Assembly (NCBI GenBank): GCA_001692895.1
Contig: KV748182.1
Coordinates: 2,856,341-2,920,340, forward strand
Source: Cenococcum geophilum 1.58
Taxonomy: Eukaryota > Ascomycota > Dothideomycetes > Gloniales > Gloniaceae
Length of the DNA stretch: 64,000 bases
Direction of reading: 5' to 3'
Shown here: in pieces, positions 1-10,200 of the stretch
How positions within the stretch are numbered: the first letter of the stretch is position 1
Layout of the letters: each line of letters starts with the position of its first letter
Position numbers and translations under genes: made by a program
The notes under the pieces: generated by a model
What the model saw: only the letters and a program-made list of their open reading frames with translations
Told to the model about the DNA's origin: nothing
The model's database searches: none

Positions 1-1052
1 TATAACAGGTAGGCCGCGCAGTTATTAAATAGGCTTTAACTACTACAGAGAGCGGCAGGATTATACTAACGCTTATATTAAGGCAAGTATTATAAATCTC
101 TAGCGGCTTAATAAGCTCGCTGCCTAAGAAGAGCTCCTTAACGATTCCGTACTAAGTACAAACCTTAAAGTAGCCGTAATTTTAAATCTTATATATGCGG
201 CTAGGTATACGGGAGACTTTAGTACTATATTAAAGCTTTCTAGGAATTCCAAAAAGGATAATATCACCTATATTAAATTTAGTAACATAGTGCTACTTAC
301 TATACTTCTTCTTTATTCATTCGCGGGAGTAAGTAGCTTACTATTAAACTCTCTTATATAAATCTAATAAATTATAAGTAGAGGAATCTAAACGTTATAA
401 GGGACTTTGCAGCTACTACGATTATAATTCCTTCTAATGTTCTTTAAGTCTCTTACGCACCTGCCGTATAAGCTCTCGCCATAGTGGTATAGAGTAAATA
501 GGGTAATTAGAGTCCTTTGCCACCCGAATTAACTTATGCCGGTAAGAAGGTATAGCGACGTTATAGTACTTATTAAAATCTATAGGTGGTAGGCCTACTC
601 TACTAGCTACGCGGTAGAGCTATGCGCGTATATCTTTAACCCTTATGGCAAGATTATCTATAAAGGAGCCTCCGGGTATATAAAAAGGATCCTCCAGATC
701 TTTAATCCAGTTATCTAAATATAACTCCTCCTACTAATAGATAAATCGCTACCTTCTTTTAATATCACAATTAAACTTAGCTTACTATAGAGCTCTAGCA
801 GCAGCGTCGGCTATAATCTATCTATTTAATTTAGTAAACTCTTCTCTTATTAATTGCATCTGGGCGTCTTAGCTTAGTATAGAAAAGCCTTTTAGTAGAG
901 GCGGAGGCTATCTAAATCCACTTAATCCTAATAACTGTATAGCCTCTATAATCTCGCGAGTTCAACTTAAGATTGGTGAGCAGCCTTTAAAGGTTTAATT
1001 ATTGTTAGATAAAGTAGGGTTTAAAGGAGTCCTTGGCCTCTATATATTAACT

Positions 1053-1246
1053 TTAATTAGAAGATAAGGAGAATAAGGGTTAATTAGAAGATGAGGAAAA
1101 TAAGGATTAATTAGACCCTTATTCTCCTCATCTTCTAATTAACCCTTATTCTCCTTATCTTCTAATTAACCCTTATTCTCCTCATCTTCTAATTAACCCT
1201 TATTCTCCTTATCTTCTAATTAATCCTTATTCTCCTCATCTTTATA
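1053..1246. repeat. 27-bp minisatellite with an inverted half
   Basis: Five copies of a 27-bp unit (starting cccttattctcctcatcttc) lie head to tail at 1116-1142, 1143-1169, 1170-1196, 1197-1223 and 1224-1246. Two more lie in reverse complement at 1053-1079 and 1080-1106, so the array is a large hairpin centred near 1111. Units alternate between CTCATC and CTTATC versions. 27 bp is nine codons; on the minus strand each unit reads LEDEENKG plus one residue, an acidic repeat at the end of the integrase relic. Confidence 0.9.
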
Positions 1247-2546
1247 TTTGGCCGCGATCGAGCTCTAGCTACCGTTAGGTTCCTCATTAAAATATTTATT
1301 GTCCTTGCGCTCTTGCTTAGCTGCCTATTACCTATTACCGTTCTTATCTAGTAGAGGACCGAGAACTTCCTTATTACTATTAAGATCCTCTTTCTCCTTA
1401 GCTTTAGAGGCGTCGGTAACTTTTAGCAGAGGCTCTGCAGTAGCCCGGTGGCTAGGCGCCACTAAAGTAGATGGCTAAGGATCTCTCCCATAGAGGTAGT
1501 AGAAAGGTATGCAGCCAATTAATTTATAGTAGGTGCGATTAATTAAGGCTGCAATAATTGGGCAAGCCGCCGCCCATCGCGAAGTTCCTAAGAGTCGCTT
1601 TACTGTATAAAGCTTCTTCTTTATATAACCGTTGGCTTGCTCTACAAGGCCTTACGACTAGGGGTATTATAGCCGGCTGTTAATTACCTTAATTTTATAA
1701 CGCCTAAGCAGTATAAGAAGGGCGCCTTTAAATTCTAAGCTGTTATTACTCTACTAAATACGCGGGTGAATATAATAATGTATCCATTAGAGCATAGCTG
1801 CGGCAACTTACTCAGCGGTCTTCTACTTAAGGGGGTAGAGGGTATAATATTTACTGAAGTAATCGCGTATCTATAGGATCCATTTATATTCACTATTAGC
1901 CTTATTACGCATATTAATAAGATCGCCCTAGATACAATCAAAAGGAGCCCTAGAGATAATTGCATTAAGTGGTAGCTATATAGCGTTAGGAGCGCTCCTA
2001 TAAGAATATTAGTACGACTAACAATTTTATAAAAAGTTAAACTTACTTAATACACACCCAGCAGTATTCTAGAAGCTAAACAACTTCCACTAGCTATATA
2101 CCGTATTAATTGGCCGTAAGCGTACTATATATCTTCTTCTGCCCTATATAGTAAAGCTCCTTATAGCACTAAACGATGGTATTATATATTTCTGGCTTAG
2201 GAACAACCTTTAAGCTATAGTTAGGTAAGCGAATTAACCGCCTCCAGAGGCCGCGTATATACTCTTTACCTTATTCCTATATAAACCAGCGGCTCTTAGC
2301 CTTTAATTTAGCGTTACGTTTAGCCTGCGAGAGAGCTTTATAACCTAGATTAGTGAGCTAGGAAATAATGTCATTATATTTTTTTCTATATAACGCGCTT
2401 TATTAAGGCGTTCTGGGTTTCTTCTAGATACTTAGTAAAGGCAGGCTTTACTATAACTAAGAAGGAAATAACTACTTGGCTAGCGTTATAGTCTTTATTC
2501 GCGGTAGGAGTATTAGTAGGAGGTAAGGGAGCTGCATTAGGTGCGG

Positions 2547-2580
2547 GCGCGGAGGTAGGCGCGGAGGTAGACGCGGAGGA
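2547..2580. repeat. 12-bp GC-rich tandem repeat
   Basis: Nearly three copies of gcgcggaggtag run head to tail. In one minus-strand frame the unit reads TSAP, so it is probably a small Ser/Ala/Pro-rich linker upstream of the integrase relic. GC content contrasts with the AT-rich surroundings. Confidence 0.6.
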
Positions 2581-2700
2581 CGATATTGCTATTACTAGTG
2601 TTAGATTTAAGCTGGCAGTAGAGTTAAATATATATTTAGAACTTACAGAAAAGGTGCGTATATTATTAAGGATCTAATTAAGTCGTGCGTAGAGGCGGTA

Positions 2701-3189
2701 GGTAAGGAAGGATTAATAAAAAAAATTTAAAGTTTATAATAGCCCCTGCGCTAAGCCTAATTGGGCGATTTTTAAGCAAAATTAATACCATAAAGGAGCT
2801 TACGAGAGCCCTACAAAATGCCTTACGCTTAATTGCAAAATATTATTTAACCACTAAATGTACACTTATTAAGTGGATCTTTTGGCGACGTTATATAGGT
2901 ATAGTTAGTGTAATTTAAGGTTATTCTAGACCCTATGCGATAACTATTTACCAATTAAATCTAGAAATAAAGAAAAATGAAGGCATAAAATGCATCTATT
3001 TTAAAGAACTTCACGACTTATAGTATACGTGTGGGCGTTAGCAAGCCTCTACCTACTATACCACCTAGTAATTAGCCTAACCTTTAAAGGTCTTTTCTGG
3101 AATAAGGCAAGCAATCCAGAATGGAGCCGATTAAAGCGATATACGACTCATTCTGGAACAAGGACAACTCGTTCCAGAATAAGGCAGAA
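2701..3189. other. Unassigned stretch with TTCTGGAA palindromes
   Basis: No gene family is recognised here. A short open frame at 3029-3238 has no family features. The only structure is a cluster of TTCTGGAA-like palindromes: ttctgga/tccagaa at 3095-3121, a perfect 10-bp inverted pair attctggaac/gttccagaat at 3150-3180, and a half site at about 3190. The border between the integrase relic and LINE-1 lies somewhere in this stretch. Confidence 0.4.
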
Positions 3190-4600
3190 ATGTTCCAAAA
3201 CATTATATATACCGATATCAGTTAGAACAGAGGCCTAAATAAGCAGGCATATTAAACTCTACTATATAACTACCTGCTATGCTTCTAGAGGTCACGCCTA
3301 CTATACACAGCAGTTGTCCGGCCAACTATAACGTATAGGTCTAGTATCTAGGCCATTAGAGAATCTGAGAAAGGCCCCCCTAAATCGCTCCTTAAATCAC
3401 TCCAAAAGGTCTAAACAGCCTGCCTCTAGAGTATAACAGGCGGATATAAGCGAACGGCCACAGCTCTGCTTGAGAAGGAAGCTAATATTCCCCCCCTATA
3501 ACTATATATTGAAGCCGCTGTAATATAAAGGGCGTAAAAGGAATGTAACTTTAATATTAGAAAGTATATCAAGACACGTTTAAATAAACTATAGAGGGAC
3601 CCTAGGGCGCCTTATAGGAGAACAAACTAACAACCCTAAAGTAGGGAAGATATATTAGAGAAATAGGTAAAGAAAGCAGAAGAAGAATGGTGCTGCTTTA
3701 GGGCCCAGGCCTATATAAAGGAGGAAGGGAAACGCGCAAGAGGCTAGTAAGGACAATAGTAAGAGAGAAAAAGGAGCCAAAGTAGAGTATAAAAGAACGC
3801 TGGGAAACTATCTACTGTAATGCAATACTGGCTAGACTAACGCTAAAGAGGTATATAGGAGTTAAAGGTATAGAGGCTGACTAAGGCAAGAGGAACCTAA
3901 GCCGTAGCATAGTTAACGCTATAGGGGGTAGACACCCTAGGGCTCTAAAAAGGCCTAACGAAGGTAGAAAATATAATGGCAACGCTTTTAAGAACAGGAA
4001 TAATAGGACTAAAAGACTAGCTCTACTAGGTGGGTGTCCTAGTAGGTAGCCCAAGATATAAATGTGGCTGGCTAAAACAGACACCAAAATATATAATACT
4101 ATTATACCCCTTACGCACTAACTAAGAAGTAATACTCTTAGTAGCTAGCATAGAGAACTATAAGACACTGCTTTTAATATAAAAAGGCCTTAAGGCGGTT
4201 ACCTAGTGGCTTATTAGCTAAAATATACTAAACTAGTTTTAGGTCATAAAGGAAATAATAATAAAGGGCGGAGGGGTAAGCAATAGGCGCCCCCTAATGA
4301 CTTTATAGTAGTAGAGTAAAGTATGCGATACTAACGCGTCCGTAGGCTAGTTATAGCAGCAGTGGTTCCTAAGGAGGTTAAAAAGTAAGGTAGTAGGAGC
4401 ACTATAGGTGACTCGTAGGCGCCTTGCAGGCGCCTTATAGGCGAGTCCTAAGAGGCGGGGAAATGGATCACGGGGTTTTCTCAAGTTGAGTCTTTCTTAA
4501 GTTGAGTTTTCTCCCCATATGTAAATAAGGAGTAGTCCGCGTGGGCCCAATAGGGATCCGAATCGGACGTTAAGCAATGAATTATTATTATTATATATAT
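3190..4600 (+). mobile_element. LINE-1: Tad-like non-LTR element, 5'-truncated ORF2 end and 3' UTR
   Basis: From 3289 one plus-strand frame reads RLLYTAVVRPTITY, then KSLLKSLQKV and SITGGYKRTATALLEKEANI. This is the region just after the reverse transcriptase in Tad-clade ORF2 proteins, where RLLYxAVVRP and RxITGAYRxT are typical. Several TAG/TAA codons interrupt the frame, as expected after RIP of CAG, CAA and CGA codons. Further on a CGWLKQTPKYIILLYP segment (about 4060-4125) fits the C-terminal zinc-binding part of LINE ORF2. The 3' UTR carries a GC-rich hairpin (4410-4447). The element ends in a short ATT/AT microsatellite tail at 4581-4600, typical of target-primed reverse transcription. 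Its last ~90 bases resemble the 3' ends of SR-1 and SR-2. The left border is uncertain, and a left target duplication was not identified. Confidence 0.7.
4410..4447 (+). other. GC-rich hairpin in LINE-1 3' region
   Basis: An outer stem gactcg/cgagtc encloses two ggcgcc palindromes that can pair with each other over a 5-base loop. It lies about 150 bases before the LINE 3' end, where such structures can serve as recognition elements for the element's own reverse transcriptase. That role is inference. Confidence 0.45.
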
Positions 4601-5455
4601 TTGTAGGGTATATAGTATTTTAAGTAATAACTTTAGCAGTAAGTTATACGGAACTTTAGCGTTTCTTTAACCCAGCTAATTAAGGGGTTATATTATTTTA
4701 ACCATTTATATCTAAGTATAACTTTATATTACTTTAAGAATGTTATAAATAAAGAAATATATCTAAGGTATCTACCTATCTATATATTTACTTAAGCATA
4801 GTACGTTAGTTTACTATATATTAAGGGTTTATTATTAAAGCCTTATAGGCCTTAGGGCTTATTAAGTTTCTTTAAATTTAAGCATTAAGTTTTTATATAG
4901 TTTGTATTAATAAAGCCTATTCTAGTAGCCCCGCTATCTATTAGGATTTATACTTCCTTCTATTTTCTAAGTATTTGAATTTCGCCGAGTATATTAAGGG
5001 AGTTATATTATATATTAGCGCTAGAAGAGCCTAGACACTTATTCTTTTCCACTTTTTATATTAAGGCGCAACTTAGCCCTTAGATAATTTGTTTTCTAAG
5101 TTAACTAAAGGTAAAGTACTTTATGGCGACTAAGTATAGTTTATAGAACGAGTATAATTTAAGGATTAGGAGCAACTATGGCGGACCTTTTTAAAGGGGT
5201 AAGTTTGGCAATTCATTTAAATATATCCTCTTTTACCGCATCTAAAGCATTCTCTATTTATAGCTTAAGTTCTTTATTTATTAGTTCCTAAGAGTATATA
5301 GGATTAGGTAGCATTAAGGTCTATAAGGTTATATATAGGGCTTTTAGGTCTTAAAAAAGGATCGCGTTTTAGAGCATATACCGGTTTTATAGAGTTTTAA
5401 ATATAAGGTATAGTTAGCTTTAGAGAATAAGTCTGCTTATTATATTAAAGGTCCT
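4601..5455 (-). pseudogene. Gypsy-E relic: gag C-terminus and retropepsin-like protease
   Basis: Read on the minus strand, the end of a gag is followed by a retropepsin active-site segment LIDSGATR near 4890-4950. After it comes the usual run towards a WLxxYNPxIxW-like block near 4650-4700, typical of Ty3/Gypsy proteases. The LINE-1 tail abuts the low-coordinate end, so the reverse transcriptase expected next is missing. The gag part continues at 10201 on the far side of the YR element, which shows that element inserted into this one. Old fossil with many breaks. Confidence 0.7.
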
Positions 5456-5602
5456 TATCTATTATTCACACGCTTGCGGAGAAGAGGATTAATTAATCTA
5501 ATTGGTGGGTATAGGCTTAAAGGCATTAATTGAGAATGGGTATATTCGCAAGGCCATTTGCAGGGGATTGCCCTGCCTTGACTAAACGTGATACCTATAG
5601 AC
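5456..5602 (-). repeat. Split direct repeat B2 of YR-1
   Basis: About 147 bases, matching 5785-5932 closely; the differences are mainly C/T and G/A. In element orientation it is the 3' terminus. This copy keeps more CA/TG than its partner. Confidence 0.85.
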
Positions 5603-5680
5603 CCGTGCGCAAGCATATTGCTACAGTATCTATTTATAAAGCCCAAAATATGCAACTAAAGAAAAAGGTATAGGTGGGAG

Positions 5681-5787
5681 GGAAAGCAAGCAAGCAAGGC
5701 TCAATTTTGTAAATGTTAATAATGTTAGTGTTACTAAGATGTAGGGGTGCTGCTATAGTGCTTACTTAGCCATATAGACATATCTAT
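5681..5787 (-). repeat. Split direct repeat A2 of YR-1
   Basis: About 107 bases beginning ggaaagcaagcaagcaaggc, matching 10094-10200 apart from RIP-type changes. It directly abuts B1, as in other A-B-A-B elements. Confidence 0.85.
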
Positions 5788-5932
5788 CTATTATTTACAC
5801 GCTTGCGGAGAAGAGGATTAATTAATCTAATTGGTGGGTACGGGCTTAAAGGCATTAATTAAGAATGGGTATATTCGCAAGGCCATTTATAGGGGATTAC
5901 CCTGCCTTAACTAAATGTAATGCCTATAGACC
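5785..5932 (-). repeat. Split direct repeat B1 of YR-1
   Basis: Second copy of the B repeat, lying directly downstream of the recombinase in element orientation. It is followed on its high-coordinate side by a purine-rich A/G tract (about 5965-6015). Confidence 0.85.
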
Positions 5933-6049
5933 TAGAAGCGCAGCGCCCGTACTATATAAGGTAGAGTAGGGGGAAGAAAAAATAAAAAATAAAAAAGGGG
6001 GGGAAAGGAGAGATTTAAGTTAATGTATTAGAGTGCCAAAATAGGCACT

Positions 6050-7100
6050 CCTATACGCCGTTATGCCTAAATACCTTCGCCCATTATATCTAGGGCGAAT
6101 AACAATAAGAACGGTATTAGCGTTCTATGTTAGAAGTTTATACTTAGCCGGAATAGGTCTTTTAGGGATAATAAACAGTAAAGCTGGAATGCTTATAAGG
6201 ACCACCGGCCTAGTTGCTGTATTTAGCCGTTTGTAAAACCGTTGTCTTAAGTGTATTAAGCAGCACCTTTCTAAAACAAGTGTCCGTTATAGAGCTTAGA
6301 GTAAAGGCTAAGAGCGGCAACTTTATACTTTAGCTTATTCCTAACCGCGTAGCTTATAAAGGCCAATCTCTTAAAGCGAAAGAGAGGGGCGTTTCTAGGT
6401 TGGGGGTTATTTTTAAATAGGTGTTTTATAGCTTAAACTGCGTATTTAGGTTACCCTAAAGCGGCAATCGTAATTAAGACTCCTTGGTAATTAACGTCCG
6501 TTTTACTATGCTTTAGATATAATATTATATAGTCCTCTGCCAGCGTTATATTGTTTCTGGTACATTTTATAGTAGAGAAGGCGTGGCTATCTTTCTGAGC
6601 CTTAGTATAGGTAATCTTGCCTAGATAAAGGAATCCCGTAAAGGCTATAGTAACGGCGGCGTTAAAGTTAAGATCCTTAACGGATTAGGCATTTAGGGTA
6701 ACTAATTAGGCAAGGATGTCTTTAGTAATTAGCAATCTTTTAGCTATAGTAGAGGGATTTATAGATGTTACACCATCTAGGATCCTTTTAATAATAGGAT
6801 TATTAAAGACGGAGGTGTTATAATTAGCGTTAATATAGTGGGATTAAATTACGGAGATATAGGCTCTAACTATAGTAGGCTTAATACGGCTTATTTCTAG
6901 ACTAGTATTACTAAAGATCTGTTGGGTAATCTATTCTCCTAGGTGGTAGAGGGGCGCTAGGTACTTTACCGCTCCGTAAAGGTTGCAGTAGCCCTCCTAA
7001 CTCTTAATTGCGGGATAGTATAAATCTCTTATTCTATTAGAGAGGCTATGCTATAATAGTTGGCCGAAGTATTTTAAGGGGGCTTTTACCTTAATCTAGA
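6050..7100 (-). pseudogene. YR-1 tyrosine recombinase relic
   Basis: The minus strand shows the conserved C-terminal part of a tyrosine recombinase: GHLF followed by KGAA near 6265-6290 (the H..R box region) and LGRWSL near 6190-6215 (the end of the catalytic region). The conserved PLFRFKR-like segment lies about 6365-6400. The enzyme would join a circular cDNA to the target by strand exchange rather than by a DDE integrase. It lies downstream of RNase H, as expected for Ngaro-type elements. Fossil, broken. Confidence 0.75.
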
Positions 7101-7199
7101 AATTAGGTAGGGGGTCTTTAAGAGGGACTAAGTCTTCTATTTCAGCGTTAGATTAAATGTAATAAAGAAGCGTATAGTAATAGTAAATTAGAAGTATCC

Positions 7200-8750
7200 T
7201 AATGCGGGTATAGTAATAATACCCTATCGCGATTAAAACGAGATAGAGCATTAGCTAGCCTATTTTCTGTAGAGGAAACCCACTCTGTATAGAGCGTAAT
7301 ATCGTAGGCTATGGCTAGTTGGAGGATCTTACGGAGCGGGTAATTACCCGGTCCTTTTACTACCGTATTCTAAAATCCTAAGAGTGCTACTATGTTATCT
7401 ATATAGATATAGACTAAGCTATGCTCCTACTATATTACCCAGAGCTAGAACGAGGTTGTAATCGCTTAGACCTCCCACTTATTAATTAGGGTAAGGCGGT
7501 GTTTTGCATTAGGGTAGCAGCTTAAAGAATTATCTTAGGGTAGAGATACCAAATAGGGCGGCTATGTTGTCCCTTAAGAATCCTTAAGGAAGAAGAAGGC
7601 CCTGTAACTAAAAATCCTGGATGCGTTTAAGAAGAGATAGAATTATTTTTAATCCGTATTATTAAAGAAGAGGATACTATTTAAAAGGGTAAGAGCATCC
7701 CTCTACCATAATAAGTCTTGGTAAAGTTTAGCTGTTAGCCGTTAGTAAGAATAACCACCTGCCTTTATAAAAGTGGAGATGAACTCCTAGATAGAGCGGT
7801 TATATAAACGCCCAAGCCTAATTACCTAGGCGCTCCAAGTAAGTCTACTAGCTAGTTTTTAACTCTAAACTAGCGTTAGGGATTTACCACTTAACGCTTT
7901 ATTAATCTCCTTAATTATAGTAGCCTGTTTTAAAGGAGAAAGACGCAGCTTAGACTTTAGAGTATCTATAATATAACCTAGGACTTTAGCCGTAGTGCCT
8001 TTAATATTCTTTAATTCGTTTCGTAGGATGCCTAATTTGTTGCTTAATTAGTTATATATATTAAGCAATTAAGGGAGAATAGAAGCGTTAGAGAGTATAA
8101 AGATGAAGTTATCTAAATAGTGCTCTAAGGCGGCGTTTAAGATATATTGGATAAGTATCTAATAGAATCCCTCCGCAAAAAGATTAAATAAAAAGGGTGC
8201 AGTTTGAAGGCCGAATGAGAGGTAATGTTTAAAATATACTATACCCTTCTAGAAGAACCCTATAAGGCGTTAAGCTTTAATAGAAAGTGGGATGTTCTAA
8301 AAGGCGTCCTTAATATCCCTCTTAATAATTATATAACTACGGCCTGTATATATAACGTATTAGAGAACCTAATTAACTGTTAAATATTGTAGTATGGCGA
8401 ATGCTATAGGGATTAAGTCGTTGACAGATCGGCTAGATAGTGAGGATAAGTTATAAATACGGCGCTATCCTTTATCCGCTTTAGGTACTAAACCTAGCGG
8501 TAAGGATATAATGGAAGACATTACTATTATAATCCTGCCTATATCTAGATCGGCGCTAATCTTCTCTAAGATTAGGACCGTATTTATAGCTATTAAGGCT
8601 TAGTTCTTTTAGGAGAGGAGCTTAATTTCTAGGTTTGCCCTAATCTAGTATCCAAACTTTAAGATACCGATAATGTTATATTAGAGGTTGCTAGGGTATA
8701 GGGATAGATAACGCCCCCACGCTTAAATAATTAAGGGGGAGGGAGAGTCC
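7200..8750 (-). pseudogene. YR-1 reverse transcriptase and RNase H relic
   Basis: On the minus strand FGLQTAPFLFNLFAEGF (about 8165-8215) and HYLDNFIFI (about 8095-8130) mark the reverse transcriptase; YLDD-type boxes with FGLxTAPxxFxxL are typical of the DIRS/Ngaro branch. RNase H follows, with YIDNIVAL near 7385-7410, GPGNYPLRKIL near 7325-7360 and ENRLANALSRF near 7235-7270. Fossil with many breaks. Confidence 0.8.
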
Positions 8751-8849
8751 TATAGAGGAGAGGAGGGCAGGAAGACTGGAAATAATAGTATAGTATTTAG
8801 CCTACCTGTACTATAAGGGTAGAGCACAGTTTTGGTGGAGTATAGGTAT

Positions 8850-10060
8850 AGCTTAATAAAATCCTCTTCCTTCTCTTCCTTTTCCTTATTAACACTTTCC
8901 TTTAGTAATTACTACTTATAATTCCTTGTAGTATATAAGCCACCGTATTTGCTATAGGTATACGGGAACTTGCAATCCTTGCCCAGGTCACACTTCCCTC
9001 TATTAAAGCTATAATAGGTCCTTAAGATATTAGTACTTACTTACGCGCGTTTTAAGATAGATGCGGATTTATAAGTACTAGGATTGTAATAGATATCTAG
9101 GAAGTTACTAAAGATCTTCCAGTTAGCTAGCTCTAACTAGTTCTTTTAAATAACCATAGAGTGGTGCTTTAAGGCTATAGTCATTAAGGAAGCAATTTAG
9201 TAGGTAGTAGATAGCCAAATAACTTAATTATAGAAGGTAAGTATTTAGGGAATAAGATCTACCGAAAGATTCTTATATATAATAATTAAAATTATTATAT
9301 AGTTAAGGAAGCCCTCTACCNANACTTTAACGGANNGGTAGTCCTTTATTNTCCCTTCTTTNNGTCTTATAAAAAGNACGCTATTAATAATAAGGATATT
9401 ATTCTAAGGCTTAGACCAGAGCTAGTGTATCTGGAGGTAAAAGAGGTTATTAGGTAAGAAAGTACCTTAAAATACCTTAAGTATCTCTTTATTCGGGACG
9501 CCAAGGAGAAGGGTATTTAGGATATTGGCTATAGATAGGAGCAACTTACCCAGTTTATTAATTAGGGTTAAGAATAATACTACCGTAGCTAATCTTGCTA
9601 TTACCGTAGCGAGGCTTAATATATAGAGTTTAGTCGCCTAATCTTCCTATTCTTTTTGGACGCGTAGCATTTTAGTACAGTCCTCCTGTTCCTAAAAGAG
9701 TCTTATTTTCCGGTCGGTTGCCTAGTCCTTAACCTCCTTTACCTAAGCTCTTCTAATCCTTAGGTCCTTCTCGTGTAGTTACTAGAGCCGTTCTTCGGCT
9801 TTTTTAGCGGCTAAAATCTCGCGTTAAGCCGCGGAGAGAGGCGCTATTATAGAGGATAGAGACTGTAATGCCGGCGTATCGCCTAAAGGTATAGGGGAAG
9901 GTAAGGGAGACTGGTAGGTAACCTCTGAGGAGTTTAGCTCGTTAAGTGTATCGTCGTTAGTTAAGTTTTTAAGGTTTTTATAGATAATTCGCGAAGGTTT
10001 AGATAAGCATATAGGTCGTTAAGTCATTAACAGCAACAATTAATTATTAGAAATTAAGTA
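8850..10060 (-). pseudogene. YR-1 gag-like zinc-domain relic
   Basis: Minus-strand NRGKCDLGKDCKFPYTYSKYGG near 8935-9015 resembles the C.....C.....H.C..CG zinc-binding motif found just before the reverse transcriptase in fungal Ngaro/DIRS-like elements. The N-terminal part (9200-10060) has K/R/E-rich low-complexity stretches and no clear domain. Ambiguous bases lie at 9321-9377. Fossil. Confidence 0.55.
9321..9377. other. Cluster of ambiguous bases (N)
   Basis: About eight N positions within 60 bases inside the YR-1 gag relic. Isolated Ns in a repeat suggest unresolved consensus positions rather than a sized gap. Confidence 0.9.
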
Positions 10061-10093
10061 AATAAGGCATTAGCTCTTAAATAAGACTAATAT

Positions 10094-10200
10094 GGAAAGC
10101 AAGCAAGTAAGGCTCAATTTTGTAAATATTGATGATGTTAGTGTTGCTAAGATGCAGGGGTGCTGCTACAGTGCTCGCTTAGCCACATAGACATGTCCAT
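10094..10200 (-). repeat. Split direct repeat A1 of YR-1
   Basis: 5' terminal repeat of the element, matching A2 at 5681-5787. It keeps more TG/CA than A2. Homology stops at 10200, where the gag of Gypsy-E resumes. Confidence 0.85.

Larger units (their letters stand above)
1..2700 (-). mobile_element. Relic with retroviral-type (rve) integrase, KRBA2/Ginger-like
   Basis: On the minus strand an integrase can be recognised in order: a zinc-binding region ending in a C..C pair near 2053-2130, a core domain about 1650-2050, and a QGLVEQANG block near 1630-1660. The last is unlike the HPQTDGQTER type of chromoviruses and recalls integrases of the KRBA2/GIN/Ginger group. An N-terminal part with many K/R/A residues lies about 2200-2450. 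An acidic low-complexity tail follows the core. No reverse transcriptase or LTR is seen near it, so it may be a Ginger-like cut-and-paste element, or the end of an LTR element cut off by the window edge. It is an old fossil, heavily broken by RIP. The left end is outside the window and the right end is approximate. The integrase call is firm; the family is inference. Confidence 0.6.
5456..10200 (-). mobile_element. YR-1: tyrosine-recombinase retrotransposon (Ngaro/PAT-type) with split direct repeats
   Basis: On the minus strand the order is gag-like zinc domain, reverse transcriptase, RNase H, tyrosine recombinase. The ends are not LTRs but split direct repeats: A1 at 10094-10200, then after the coding part B1 (5785-5932), A2 (5681-5787) and B2 (5456-5602). 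A1-ORFs-B1-A2-B2 is the layout known for Ngaro and PAT elements, which integrate through a circular intermediate using a tyrosine recombinase and usually leave no target duplication. None is seen here. The element sits in the gag of Gypsy-E. It looks complete in structure but is a fossil with many breaks. An extra ~78 bases between A2 and B2 is unusual. DIRS elements would have inverted repeats and a methyltransferase; neither is seen. Confidence 0.8.

Noticed and set aside
1053-1246. CRISPR-like array
   Set aside because: Units are contiguous with no spacers and encode a peptide repeat.
5455-5655. Open frame across the B2 repeat of YR-1
   Set aside because: Spans a terminal repeat and its flank; chance opening.
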